DNA of 64,000 nucleotides. It comes from Paenibacillus sp. PK3_47. GTDB taxonomy: Bacteria > Bacillota > Bacilli > Paenibacillales > Paenibacillaceae. The stretch spans positions 806,001-870,000 of the forward strand of contig NZ_CP026029.1 in assembly GCF_023520895.1 (NCBI RefSeq), in the 5' to 3' direction. This document shows positions 34,527 through 42,860 of this stretch, piece by piece. Both the position numbers and the translations under genes were made by a program. The number at the start of each line of letters is the position of its first letter. The stretch's first letter is position 1. Under the pieces are notes generated by a model. It saw nothing but the letters and a program-made list of their open reading frames with translations. It made no database searches and was not told where the DNA came from.

Positions 34527-35504
34527 TCAAGTTCTATTCATTTTTAAATCATTTTCTGCTTCATTTAAAAATTTTAATATAGCTGTTTTCATCTGCTCCA
34601 AACCAGGTTCTTCTACCGGAAAATGACCAGCCCCTTCTAAAATCACACAATTTTTCTTACATTGTAACCGGTTATAAAAAGATTCACTTAATCTGTATGG
34701 AGTCATTGGATCTGCTTCAGGATGAATGAGCAGAACAGGGCAGACATTGAAATATTCAGGCTCAATTACTGGTTTCATATTTAAAAATGTTCTTAATAAC
34801 CGTAAGGAAATTCTCGTCCCTGCAGCTCGGGGGTCGTTCATAATAAGCTTTGTCAGATCAAAGTTATTTGTAATTAAATTCATTCTGGATACTTTTGAAA
34901 CAGGAATCCGAAACGAATCCAATACAAAGGAGAATCTATCTAATGTGAATTTACCCAAGCGGCTTATCAGCTTGTTTGGTGCAATTTGATCCCGGACTTT
35001 TGGATTGCTTGTATCGACGAAGGTCGTTACAATCAAGCCTTTCACATGTTTGCTCAGACTTGCCACATGATACGCAAGCATCCCACCGATGCTCGCTCCC
35101 AATACAACAATTGGCTTTCCGTCCCGATTAAATTCCTGTTCGATGAACTCTGTCATTATTTTGATCCAATCATGGTAATCCATAGGTTGTAATGTCTCCT
35201 TGTAGCTGAGGCCATAAGGAGGAAGATCGGGAGATACGATATCATATCCATACACTTGCAGCATTCTTGCATAGGGTGCGAATAGTCTACCGTTTCCTCC
35301 GGCACCATGAACAAAAACTACTTTGATTTTCGAATTTGGAGCAGACATTCTATCCAGATGGATATGATAACCCTTCCAAATCCACCATTCTTCAGTGGGA
35401 AGATTATTTTCATTTATTCGCAGTTCTTTAGGGAAAAACTTCTGATATTCCTTCCAATAATTTTCGTCTTCATTGTATGTCAAATTTTTAGTATCAGAAT
35501 TCAC
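34527..35504 (-). CDS. Alpha/beta hydrolase
   Basis: GTG 35504 follows AGGGGGAAG; the longer TTG-initiated frame to 35528 has no site. The oxyanion hole is FVHGAGGNG, the nucleophile elbow VLGASIGGMLAYHVA, the acid EADPMTP and the base GAGHFPVEEPG. It lacks a signal peptide and is probably cytoplasmic. It resembles lysophospholipase/esterase-like proteins; substrate unknown. Confidence 0.78.
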   Translation of the reverse strand: MNSDTKNLTYNEDENYWKEYQKFFPKELRINENNLPTEEWWIWKGYHIHLDRMSAPNSKIKVVFVHGAGGNGRLFAPYARMLQVYGYDIVSPDLPPYGLSYKETLQPMDYHDWIKIMTEFIEQEFNRDGKPIVVLGASIGGMLAYHVASLSKHVKGLIVTTFVDTSNPKVRDQIAPNKLISRLGKFTLDRFSFVLDSFRIPVSKVSRMNLITNNFDLTKLIMNDPRAAGTRISLRLLRTFLNMKPVIEPEYFNVCPVLLIHPEADPMTPYRLSESFYNRLQCKKNCVILEGAGHFPVEEPGLEQMKTAILKFLNEAENDLKMNRT

Positions 35505-35613
35505 TCTACTTCCCCCTGCACAATTCAACTTTGTGTTTTCAATTGGATTAGCATTAATCGCTTATGCAACGAATTTTATCACAAATCCCAACTTTCCTGA
35601 CCCTTAGCTGAAC

Positions 35614-35648
35614 AAAAAAACAGCGGACCCCATGGATCTGCTGTTTTT
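35614..35648 (-). terminator. Terminator of the copper-amine-oxidase-repeat gene
   Basis: ACAGCAGA / TCCGCTGT stem (with G-U) followed by seven T on the minus strand; the plus strand also has a T run, so it may work both ways. Confidence 0.65.
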
Positions 35649-35709
35649 AAAACCTTCTGTTAAGCTATCATCAATAAATTCATTTGGTCAAAATCCCGCT
35701 TTTGTCCGA

Positions 35710-36495
35710 CTATGGCACAATAATTTGTCTGCCCACGTTCACGTCGTCTACCTTCCATTGGTTATCAACCAATTTATAGAATACATAACGATCCACGAGC
35801 TCGAGGTTGACAGGACCGCTTTCAAAGTAAGCAGATTGGTGCATTCTCGCTTCTGTAGTACTGCTGTAGATAATTTCCGCCTTTTTTGTGAGTAGAGCGT
35901 TATTTTTAATGCCATTACTATGAATCATCTTGTTTATAAAAGAGTCCGTGAAATAAGGTCTAAACTGTGTCCGGATTTGCGGATAATCTGAGAGATCGGT
36001 GGCCTCATTTATTTTGTCATTAAGTACATTTATTCTTTCCTGACTCATTCTCCAAGGCTTGAGCGGCTCTGTATGGATGTAAACCTGTTGCTGACCGATC
36101 GTAATGGTTGCTTTTCGTTCTTCTTGGGACCACAGGGCCGTTCCGCCCAAAGCCTCAGCAAAAGCACGTGCGGGTACATAAGCTGTTCCATGATCCATTT
36201 TTGCCGGGACCTCAAGGTTAACAGCAGTGTTATTTAATACAGCCGCACGGGAATTAATATGCAACAATAGCTCCCGCTCGCCACGAATAACCGTAATGCT
36301 TTTCTTTTCCTGATTCCAGATCACTTCTGAATGAAATCTCTCTGAGACAGCACGCAATGGAATCAGCATTCGTCCATTTTCAATTTTTCCGTTATCAACC
36401 GTATTCGCAAAAGAATTGGCGAAGCTTTTCGCCGGACTACCAATTAGTAAGGTGAACACTAAGGAAAGAGTTAGTGTAATTATTGTTTTATTCGT
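35710..36495 (-). CDS. Exported protein with copper-amine-oxidase N-terminal domain; apparent ACG start
   Basis: Two Cu_amine_oxidN1-type repeats (IPLRAVSERFHSEVIWNQEKKSITV and VPARAFAEALGGTALWSQEERKATI) are followed by an unrecognised C-terminal domain. The signal peptide (NKTIITLTLSLVFTLLIGSPAKSFA) begins directly after an ACG codon at 36493-36495. GGGAGG lies 8 bases before that ACG, exactly where a start should be. The alternative GTG at 36519 has no ribosome site and would add a non-signal stretch with Trp/Glu. A mutated or non-canonical start is likely. Confidence 0.65.
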   Translation of the reverse strand, partial: TNKTIITLTLSLVFTLLIGSPAKSFANSFANTVDNGKIENGRMLIPLRAVSERFHSEVIWNQEKKSITVIRGERELLLHINSRAAVLNNTAVNLEVPAKMDHGTAYVPARAFAEALGGTALWSQEERKATITIGQQQVYIHTEPLKPWRMSQERINVLNDKINEATDLSDYPQIRTQFRPYFTDSFINKMIHSNGIKNNALLTKKAEIIYSSTTEARMHQSAYFESGPVNLELVDRYVFYKLVDNQWKVDDVNVGRQIIVP

Positions 36496-36592
36496 AGTTG
36501 ATCCCTCCCATAGTTCCACTATATTAAGTTATTTTGGTTCAAACTAATGACGCTAATCTCCCCTAAAAGTTGCACAGTTTCGCTCGCTTCAT

Positions 36593-37153
36593 TTAATCCG
36601 TAATCTTTTTAAGCTCAAAAATAGTTGCCTCTGATAACAAGATAAGTCTATCGTGATTAACAACAAAAAAACTTAAACCTGCAGGTATGCCCATTTTAGT
36701 AGAAGGGTCCCTTATAACTATCGCTTTTACTTCATCATTTATATTTAAGTCCGGGATATCTATTTTATACAATCTATAAAAAGAGGTAGAGTTATAGCAT
36801 GCCGCTGAAATCCGATATAATGGATCTTTTAGCTCATATTGATAATTCTTATACTTTTTAAGTCCTTTTGATGAAAAAAAGTCTTTTTCGATGATAATAT
36901 TATCTCCAATAAAATTTTGCCCTGTTGGGTATTCAGAAGCATCATTATATGAATTTGCAAATCCTAAATGCTTCTCAACTTTCCAAGTTCCATAGAAATA
37001 TTTTTCAGTTTCACTATCCAGACTTATACGATCTACAGAACAATAATCGGATGTATTTTTCGGAATCATAGATTCTTCCATTTGAGGATCAACATTTTTA
37101 CCTGCCGATGCCAGCATCAGCATGATCATAATCCAAGCCCATAAGATTTTTAT
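36593..37153 (-). CDS. Hypothetical exported protein; apparent ATA start
   Basis: The usual ATG (37129) would give a signal peptide with no positive charge. Eight codons upstream, ATA AAA begins KILWAWIMIMLMLASAG, a well-formed signal peptide, and AGGAG lies 10 bases before the ATA. The mature protein has YFYGTWKVEKHLGF and a lipocalin-like strand pattern ending ISFFVV-like GLSFFVVNHDRLILLSEATIFELKKI. Family not recognised. Confidence 0.5.
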   Translation of the reverse strand: MKILWAWIMIMLMLASAGKNVDPQMEESMIPKNTSDYCSVDRISLDSETEKYFYGTWKVEKHLGFANSYNDASEYPTGQNFIGDNIIIEKDFFSSKGLKKYKNYQYELKDPLYRISAACYNSTSFYRLYKIDIPDLNINDEVKAIVIRDPSTKMGIPAGLSFFVVNHDRLILLSEATIFELKKITD

Positions 37154-37334
37154 GATATCCCCACTCCTGCTTTAATGTTATTTTTGCCCTAGCAGAAATT
37201 ATATCAGAGCAATTGAAGCGATGAATGACATAAAATTTACATTATTTAGAGTTGATAGCAATAACATCTCATTTAACATTCTTCAAATGTTTTTAGCGAA
37301 AAAAGACAGCCGACCTCAAAGATCGGTTGCCTTT

Positions 37335-37743
37335 AATATACCGGCTAATGAAAGGTAGCCAAGGTGGAGCCTTTAAGCAGTTCGCCCTAGCCGGCAGCGG
37401 TACCAGTCGGATCGCTAAAGTCATCGCCCGCATCAAGCTGGATTATGCCCAGCCGCTTCATATCGATGAGCTCGCGAGAACGGCCCATATGGGTCCCTCG
37501 TCGCTGCATCGTTACTTCAAGAAAGTGACTGCACTGAGCCCGCTGCAGTACCTGAAACGGATTCGCCTTCAAGAAGCGCGCCGTCTGCTATTAGCCGAAT
37601 CCCTCGATGCTGCCGATGCAGCTTATCGTGTCGGCTACGGGAGTCCTACGCAATTTAGCCGTGAATACGTAAGGCTGTTTGGTCTCCCGCCGATCAGTGA
37701 CATCAAAAAGCTGCGGGAAGAGACGATGCAGGAAATCAACTGA
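37335..37743 (+). pseudogene. AraC-family regulator, C-terminal fragment
   Basis: Recognisable sequence starts at about IYRLMKGSQGG and contains the end of the AraC N-terminal effector domain and the full DNA-binding domain (IDELARTAHMGPSSLHRYFKKVT...AYRVGYGSPTQFSREY). About 150 N-terminal residues are missing. The left boundary falls inside a terminator hairpin (37308-37332) read on the opposite strand, so a deletion probably joined foreign sequence to the gene. A truncated product could still bind DNA but lacks its sensor. Confidence 0.7.
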
Positions 37744-37793
37744 GGCCTTGTCGTGACATAGATCCATTTTATAGAACTTGTATGTTATTGTTC

Positions 37794-38558
37794 TCAAACT
37801 TTTGTAAGAGCAATCCTAAAGCCAAGATCATCTATTTTGAAATCGGGCATGCTTTTCCTTCTACTGGTAGAACCGCAGTTGTTCTGGGCTTCAGCCCAAC
37901 TGCCTCCCCGGAAGACTCTATAGTTCCCGTATCGTTCAGTGTCATATAAATCCCAGCACCATTCCCATACGTTTCCAATCATATCATAAAGCCCCCATGG
38001 GTTAGGAAGCAGCTGCCCTACTTGATGAACTGATCCATCGGAGTTTTCTTGATACCATGCAATTTGATCAATTTTTTCATACCGGTACCCCGCGGTTCCC
38101 GCTTTGCAGGCATATTGCCATTCAGCGTCGGATAGTAACCGAAAGCCATTTGCTGTCTTATTAAATATCGTATGTTCACTTTCATTTGTGATGGTGTAAC
38201 ATTCAGTCCTGCCAAGCATTCTGGACAATTTATTGCAAAAGGAAATTGAATCTATCCACGAAACTTCCACAATGGGCAGGTTATTCACAATCGGCTCTAT
38301 TTCTTCTTCATGCATGACAAAATGATACAACTGCTGTGTTACCGGATACTTCATTACATGGAAAGGTTCAATTGTTGCAGTCCATGTTATAGCCTTTTTA
38401 TTACTTCCAGGGTTTGATAACGTGTAATCAGAACTAAACCATTTGTTCATATTAACATAATCACGTAATTCAATGGTTCCTCCCTTTACCGGTACCATCA
38501 ATTTCATTAACTCTTTTTGAAAATACTCTCTGTCACTTCCGTACTTTTGATTTGTCAT
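37794..38558 (-). CDS. Formylglycine-generating-enzyme (SUMF1/FGE) family protein
   Basis: 254 residues with the FGE fold: FHVMKYPVTQQLYHFVM, PIVEVSWIDSISFCNKLS, FRLLSDAEWQYACKAGT, WGLYDMIGNVWEWCWDLY and FRGGSWAE...CGSTSRRKSMP...LGFRIAL. GAGGAAG precedes the ATG. True FGEs convert a sulfatase cysteine to formylglycine, but no sulfatase of that class is nearby. The fold also serves in other roles, so activity is open. Confidence 0.8.
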   Translation of the reverse strand: MTNQKYGSDREYFQKELMKLMVPVKGGTIELRDYVNMNKWFSSDYTLSNPGSNKKAITWTATIEPFHVMKYPVTQQLYHFVMHEEEIEPIVNNLPIVEVSWIDSISFCNKLSRMLGRTECYTITNESEHTIFNKTANGFRLLSDAEWQYACKAGTAGYRYEKIDQIAWYQENSDGSVHQVGQLLPNPWGLYDMIGNVWEWCWDLYDTERYGNYRVFRGGSWAEAQNNCGSTSRRKSMPDFKIDDLGFRIALTKV

Positions 38559-38592
38559 GAAATCTTCCTCTCAATGCTGCTAAAAATACGCT

Positions 38593-38702
38593 TCACTGCG
38601 TGGTTATAAAAAATCCAACAGGATAGTTCACGTCATCTTCTGTATCTACTTCGGCCAATTCTCCTGATAGCTTGTCCGTTCGTTTAAGGAGGAAAGGACT
38701 GC
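38593..38702 (-). pseudogene. C-terminal relic of an unidentified gene
   Basis: An open frame ending LSGELAEVDTEDDVNYPV...TTQ and a stop reads like a protein C-terminus but has no start or ribosome site. It runs back into the end of the NUDIX gene. Probably a gene remnant; family not known. Confidence 0.3.
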
Positions 38703-39113
38703 TTAACCTTGGAAAGTATAAATTGATGAGTATTTATGTAACTCTTCTATACCAGTAGCATGATAAGGCATTAATTCATTAGCACTTTTCAGATCTACCC
38801 ATTTTATTTCTGTAATTTCATCTTTATCTTGTATTGAAATTTCCCCTTTGATGATTTTCGCTTTAAAAGTTATAAATAAAGTGTGATGCCCCATCTCCTT
38901 AAAAAAAGCCTCATTTACCGCTACAATGTTTCCAACTTCAATTGTTAGTCCTGTTTCTTCCTTAGTCTCGCGGATTACTGCCTGTTCGAGAGTTTCTCCT
39001 TTTTCAACTGCACCACCAGGCAGGGACCAACTGCTGCCTTTGTTATTAACCATCAGGATTTCTTCCCTATCTTCGTTATAAATCAATGCATATGCGACAT
39101 CTACTCTTATCAT
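38703..39113 (-). CDS. NUDIX hydrolase
   Basis: 136 residues with a complete Nudix box, GGAVEKGETLEQAVIRETKEETG (written here as its key positions G, E, RE, EE, G in GX5EX7REUXEEXGU order). The strand WSLPGG precedes it. Hydrolyses a nucleoside diphosphate linked to another moiety. Single gene, no informative neighbours. Confidence 0.87.
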   Translation of the reverse strand: MIRVDVAYALIYNEDREEILMVNNKGSSWSLPGGAVEKGETLEQAVIRETKEETGLTIEVGNIVAVNEAFFKEMGHHTLFITFKAKIIKGEISIQDKDEITEIKWVDLKSANELMPYHATGIEELHKYSSIYTFQG

Positions 39114-39311
39114 ATTCTAGATTTCACTCCTGTTTTTAATTTAAGCAGATATTCATCCAAATTATGAAAAGCTCGCACAGGCAGAATATGATGACTTCCC
39201 GGCAGTACGAGCATCTACGTAAGTTGCATCTATGCGATTGGATACCTTATACCGAACGGTGGTGTGGAAGGCCGGCTACTCAATTAATAGGCAGCCTTCC
39301 ATCCGGCTTTT

Positions 39312-39653
39312 TCAGCTGTTGCTGCGCAAAAGGAGGGTGTACTTATTCAATACACCTTGATAAGCCGATTTTGGACGCAGGCCTACGAGCTTTTCCACCG
39401 ACTGTCCCCCGCTGTACACAATCACCGTAGGCATACTCATGACTCCGGCCTCAGCAGCGAGTTCCGGCAGTTCATCACAATTCACTTTAAGCATGCTGAC
39501 TGTCTCCCCGTATTCGCCATCCAGTTCTTCAAGAATGGGCAGCAGTATTCTGCAGGGCGGACACCATGGTGCACCGTAATCGACTAGTACCGTCCTGCCG
39601 TTTTGCAGCTCTTCCCGAAGTACGTCAGCCTGTTCTACATTTCTAATAGCCAT
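39312..39653 (-). CDS. Thioredoxin-family protein
   Basis: ATG 39653 with GGAGG; the longer frame overlaps the MerR gene. The redox site is APWCPPCR, differing from the classical WCGPC by Pro in place of Gly. The fold continues ILEELDGEYGETVSMLKVNCDELPELA and the cis-proline MSMPTVIVYSGGQ. It follows the MerR gene by 49 bases and probably shares its MerR-controlled promoter, suggesting a redox-stress circuit. Confidence 0.85.
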   Translation of the reverse strand: MAIRNVEQADVLREELQNGRTVLVDYGAPWCPPCRILLPILEELDGEYGETVSMLKVNCDELPELAAEAGVMSMPTVIVYSGGQSVEKLVGLRPKSAYQGVLNKYTLLLRSNS

Positions 39654-39702
39654 CCTTTTCTCCTCCCGCATATACACAATGGTCATAGATCTATTCTGAT
39701 TC

Positions 39703-40089
39703 TCATTCGTCGTCAAGTACAACTTCATTCGGTATACCCTGCCGTTCCTGCTGAATGGAATCCATCCGCTGCTGCAGATTCAGCCTGATCTGGTTCAGTT
39801 CCAGAATCTGGCGGTCAATCTCTGCAAGCTTGCTGCGGTACAAGGGCATTACTTCCGCGCAGAACGCCTCTTTATTCATTAGCACACAGTGCAGAAATCC
39901 GGCAATTTCCTCTGTTGACAGGCCCAGATTCAAATACAGCTTAATCGTCTCTACTGTCTCCACAGCCAGTGGTGAATACTGGCGGTAACCATTGGCCTGA
40001 CGGAGCGGTGCAATCAATCCTTGGTCTTCATAATATCGCAGTGAGCGGACACTTACACCTGTCCTTGCTGCAAGTTCACCTATTTTCAT
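39703..40089 (-). CDS. MerR-family regulator
   Basis: 128 residues from ATG 40089 (GGGGAGA). The DNA-binding part is MKIGELAARTGVSVRSLRYYEDQGLIAPLR...YRQYSPLAVETV, followed by the coiled-coil helix (MPLYRSKLAEIDRQILELNQIRLNLQQRM). One Cys in FLHCVLMNKEAFC and another close by might sense thiol stress. It is transcribed with the thioredoxin gene from a MerR-type promoter. Confidence 0.85.
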   Translation of the reverse strand: MKIGELAARTGVSVRSLRYYEDQGLIAPLRQANGYRQYSPLAVETVETIKLYLNLGLSTEEIAGFLHCVLMNKEAFCAEVMPLYRSKLAEIDRQILELNQIRLNLQQRMDSIQQERQGIPNEVVLDDE

Positions 40090-40128
40090 GGCATTCTCCC
40101 CGGGGTTCATGAGAAATGGTCTGCCTTC

Positions 40129-40160
40129 AGTATAAACCCTGACACCAGTGTTAGGGTCAA
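40129..40160 (-). promoter_or_regulatory. MerR-type promoter of the merR-thioredoxin unit
   Basis: TTGACC and TATACT separated by 20 bp. The spacer is filled by an imperfect dyad ACCCTaacac / gtgtcAGGGT. Long spacers with a dyad are the classical MerR activation geometry, so the regulator probably controls itself. Confidence 0.65.
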
Positions 40161-40216
40161 GGATTTTTTGGCCGTCCCTTCTTATACGCTGTTGGACTAC
40201 CAAGCCCATTTGCTTA

Positions 40217-40244
40217 ACAAAACAGCCGATCACAAGATCGGCTG
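40217..40244 (-). terminator. Intrinsic terminator
   Basis: CAGCCGATC / GATCGGCTG, 9-bp perfect stem, loop of four, followed by TTTTG on the minus strand. Serves the transcripts coming from the right (40286 to 41635). Confidence 0.65.
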
Positions 40245-40285
40245 CTGCTTTGCTCTAATTATGCTATTTATGGCAGGATTCAATT

Positions 40286-40399
40286 CTATAAAACTTCTAC
40301 ATCACCACTACCAGGATCTTCGATTTCGATCCCACCCGGCTGTAGCCGCGGGTTGGTATGAATCGCCCGCCAATGTGACTCGCAGGCCAGACCATACAA
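40286..40399 (-). CDS. Very small ORF or gene relic (37 aa)
   Basis: An open frame beginning TTG TAT with CESHWRAIHTNPRLQPGG and an acidic end (IEIEDPGSGDVEVL). The sequence has the look of a real protein C-terminus, and a terminator follows 42 bases later. There is no convincing ribosome site, so it may be the end of a decayed gene. Family not recognised. Confidence 0.35.
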   Translation of the reverse strand: MYGLACESHWRAIHTNPRLQPGGIEIEDPGSGDVEVL

Positions 40400-40418
40400 A
40401 TAAATGCCTGATTCTATT

Positions 40419-41060
40419 TCAAATTAAACGTAATAATAACTCTAATTCTTGTAGAACTTCCTTTACATCACAGTTGGGATTTAAGATCTTGATCATCTCC
40501 CCCGTAATAGGGAAATCATCATAAATTTTTGCAACAACCTCTAAGGATAGTGATAACTCAAAGTAATCTGTTGCAAATTCAACAAAGTCCTCTGCTGTTT
40601 GGAATATACATCCCACTAAAAAATCAGAACCATCGCTTGCACCTTTTGGAAGCTCAACTTTTCCCTTGTGCCAGTTAGTGTCACTATTTTTACGCCAAAT
40701 ACAAAAAGTCACATCGTCTTTTTCAATGGCCTCATCTTCAAGCAGAGATAATAATTCCTTTGGAACGTCATCATAAATCCCCTGGAATACTTTATGTTCA
40801 TCTTGCGCATACGGGCTTAATTCAGATTCATGATCAAAGCCTTTTATGATGGAGCCTTCATGGGAAAACAAAATAATCAGATGATCGCCTGCTCCATTAT
40901 CTATTTTGGCCATACACACATCCGCATCCCAATCTTGGACAACGCTATGGTACCGAAGCCATTCCTCTTGACAAAGAATAATATTGAGTGAGGCTTGGAT
41001 TTTCATAAGCTTTTTTAGCTTTATTGGATTGGGTAGACGCTCGAACACAGTTACTTCCAT
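40419..41060 (-). CDS. Hypothetical protein (213 aa)
   Basis: Soluble, acidic alpha/beta protein. It opens MEVTVFERLPNPIKLKKLMKIQAS and includes IILFSHEGSIIKGFDHESELSPY and FLVGCIFQTAEDFVEFATDYFEL. The pattern resembles widely distributed Bacillales proteins of unknown function, possibly of the polymorphic-toxin immunity type, but no motif settles this. GGGTGAG lies before the ATG. It is 23 bases downstream of the peroxidase gene. Confidence 0.55.
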   Translation of the reverse strand: MEVTVFERLPNPIKLKKLMKIQASLNIILCQEEWLRYHSVVQDWDADVCMAKIDNGAGDHLIILFSHEGSIIKGFDHESELSPYAQDEHKVFQGIYDDVPKELLSLLEDEAIEKDDVTFCIWRKNSDTNWHKGKVELPKGASDGSDFLVGCIFQTAEDFVEFATDYFELSLSLEVVAKIYDDFPITGEMIKILNPNCDVKEVLQELELLLRLI

Positions 41061-41083
41061 AAATTCTCACCCTTTCAACTCAT

Positions 41084-41635
41084 TCACTTTAAAAGCAGTT
41101 CTTCAACTGCCGGCTGTATTTCAAACGGTTCCGTCGTTGTTTCGAATCTACGATGTACTTTTCCGTCCCGATCGATCAAAAACTTCGTGAAATTCCACTT
41201 GATCCCATCCCCAGCGTGTATGTCAGGATACTTTTCTTGCAGGAAATTCTGCATCCATTCACCGTTCGAAGTCCGGGTATCGAAGCCTTGGAATGGGGCT
41301 TGCTCTGTTAAAAATTCAAATAATGGATGAGCAGCTTGCCCCCTCACCTTCACTTTCTCAAATAACGGAAACGTCACTCCAAAGTTGCTCTTACAATATT
41401 CCTGGACCTCTGAGTTGTTCCCGGGCTCTTTCTCATTGAACTGGTTACAAGGAAACCCGAGTATCTCAAACCCCTGTTTACTGTAGCTTTCATAAAGCTT
41501 CTGAAGACCAGCGAATTGGCGGGAATAACTGCACTTACTGGCAGTGTTAACAATAAGGAGTACTTTTCCGAGGTATATTGACAATTCAATGGTCTCACCA
41601 CTGATCGTGTTTAGTTGAAAATCATAAATAGACAT
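41084..41635 (-). CDS. Thioredoxin-dependent glutathione peroxidase-like enzyme
   Basis: 183 residues. The peroxidatic Cys35 lies in VNTASKCSYSRQFAGLQKLY. The catalytic partners are Gln in GFPCNQFNEKEPG and Trp in IKWNFTKFLIDRDG; GFPCNQF also carries the resolving cysteine region. Bacterial Cys-GPx enzymes reduce peroxides with thioredoxin. AGGAGGGATGACC is upstream. Confidence 0.9.
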   Translation of the reverse strand: MSIYDFQLNTISGETIELSIYLGKVLLIVNTASKCSYSRQFAGLQKLYESYSKQGFEILGFPCNQFNEKEPGNNSEVQEYCKSNFGVTFPLFEKVKVRGQAAHPLFEFLTEQAPFQGFDTRTSNGEWMQNFLQEKYPDIHAGDGIKWNFTKFLIDRDGKVHRRFETTTEPFEIQPAVEELLLK

Positions 41636-41777
41636 CCGGTCATCCCTCCTATGTAAATATTATATAAAATATAGTATGCTGTATTATTCTATTGGTCTAA
41701 TATATAGATGTAATTAAATCTATAGGAAAAACACATATATTAATCTCACTCACTTACCGGAATCCGGTTCACATACT

Positions 41778-41805
41778 AAAAAGAGGAGCGTAACACTCGC
41801 TCCTC
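41778..41805 (-). terminator. Terminator of the epimerase-like gene
   Basis: GAGGAGCG / CGCTCCTC stem, 7-base loop, then a T run (five T) on the minus strand. The rest of the 41636-41872 gap is AT-rich with no gene seen. Confidence 0.7.
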
Positions 41806-41872
41806 AATCCCTTGTTTACTTATCTATATCTAATCCCTCATGTTCAGGAAAATAAGAATATACATCATATTA

Positions 41873-42793
41873 CTACGATCTTCGAGCCCGATACCACTCA
41901 ACTGTAACTGCCAGCGACTCTTCCAGTGGTGTTGCTCTCTGCCCGAAGCGGTCCGTAAATTTTTTGCTGCTTACAACAAAGTCCTTCTCGAATTGATAAA
42001 ACATCTCGATGCTTTCTCTGGCTGCTGGTATGAATAGTCCGCCAATACGCAGCATTCCCTTCCCCATTGGCTTTATCTTAGGCTCGACACCAGCAAGCCG
42101 GGCGGCTAACTCTACAAATTGGGTCACGGGTACTGCATCAGCATTCGGCACATGCCAAGCTTCTCCATACGCCTCCTCTGATTGTCCAAGCGTAACGAGT
42201 GCTCTCCCAAAATCTTCAATGAACGTAAACGTATGCTTCCGTTCGGGTTCCCCCATTATAGAAGCAGCCTTGCCCATTATCAGAGGCTGAAACATCCGTC
42301 CGCCTGCAGACGAATCCGTAACGCCAGGTCCGAAGAAGTCTGACCCCCGGGCAAGTACGGCCTGAAGCTTTCCACGGTGGTGCAATTCAAGAAGCTGCTC
42401 AGCAAGCTTCGCGCGGATCCGCCCTTTCTTAGTCCGCGCAGCGTACGGCAGACCTTCGTGTATCTCGCAGTCCACATCCCCGTACATGTATACATTTTCT
42501 GCGGCGACCAGTTTAGCACCAGCTGCCATTGCAGCCTTAATGATATTGTCCTGCAGCCGTTCGAACCTGCTCTCCCATTGGTTATACGGAGGCTGTGTGC
42601 ATTGGTATACCACCGTGGCTCCTGTGATGGCGGCTTTCGCCTGATCGGGGTCCATTAAATCGGCCCTGACAACTATATCCCCGGGTTCAGTCTGCCGGCC
42701 GGAGAAATTCACCGCCCGAAACGGTTCCTCCCTCTTTCGCAGCTCTTTAATCACGGATCTTCCGAGCGCCCCTGTGCCTAATACGATATGCAT
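41873..42793 (-). CDS. NAD-dependent epimerase/dehydratase (extended SDR)
   Basis: ATG 42793 (GGGAGG) starts HIVLGTGALGRSVIKEL, a Rossmann GxGxxG. The family continues LMDPDQAKAAITGATVVYQCTQP, YMYGDVDCEIHEG in the YxxxK region (Lys follows as RTKKGRIRAK), and ARGSDFFGPGVTDSS. Probably acts on a nucleotide-sugar or small ketone. A MerR-type operator in its promoter links it to the regulator gene just upstream. Confidence 0.8.
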   Translation of the reverse strand: MHIVLGTGALGRSVIKELRKREEPFRAVNFSGRQTEPGDIVVRADLMDPDQAKAAITGATVVYQCTQPPYNQWESRFERLQDNIIKAAMAAGAKLVAAENVYMYGDVDCEIHEGLPYAARTKKGRIRAKLAEQLLELHHRGKLQAVLARGSDFFGPGVTDSSAGGRMFQPLIMGKAASIMGEPERKHTFTFIEDFGRALVTLGQSEEAYGEAWHVPNADAVPVTQFVELAARLAGVEPKIKPMGKGMLRIGGLFIPAARESIEMFYQFEKDFVVSSKKFTDRFGQRATPLEESLAVTVEWYRARRS

Positions 42794-42829
42794 CCTTCTA
42801 TTCCTCCCTGGTTTCATTTGAATAAAACC

Positions 42830-42860
42830 AGCGTAAACCCTACAGCGGCTATAGGGTCAA
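42830..42860 (-). promoter_or_regulatory. MerR-type promoter embedded in the 3' end of the MerR gene
   Basis: TTGACC (42855-42860) and a weak TACGCT box (42830-42835) 19 bp apart, with dyad ACCCTATAG / CTGTAGGGT between. The -35 encodes the last residues of MerR, and its TAG stop lies inside the dyad. Probably drives the epimerase gene. Confidence 0.6.

Noticed and set aside
39174..39355. Open stretch on the plus strand resembling a gene relic (YDDFPAVRAST, a stop, then LDTLYRTVVWKAGYS)
   Set aside because: It contains an internal stop, no start and no recognised family, and overlaps the thioredoxin gene end; too weak to list.
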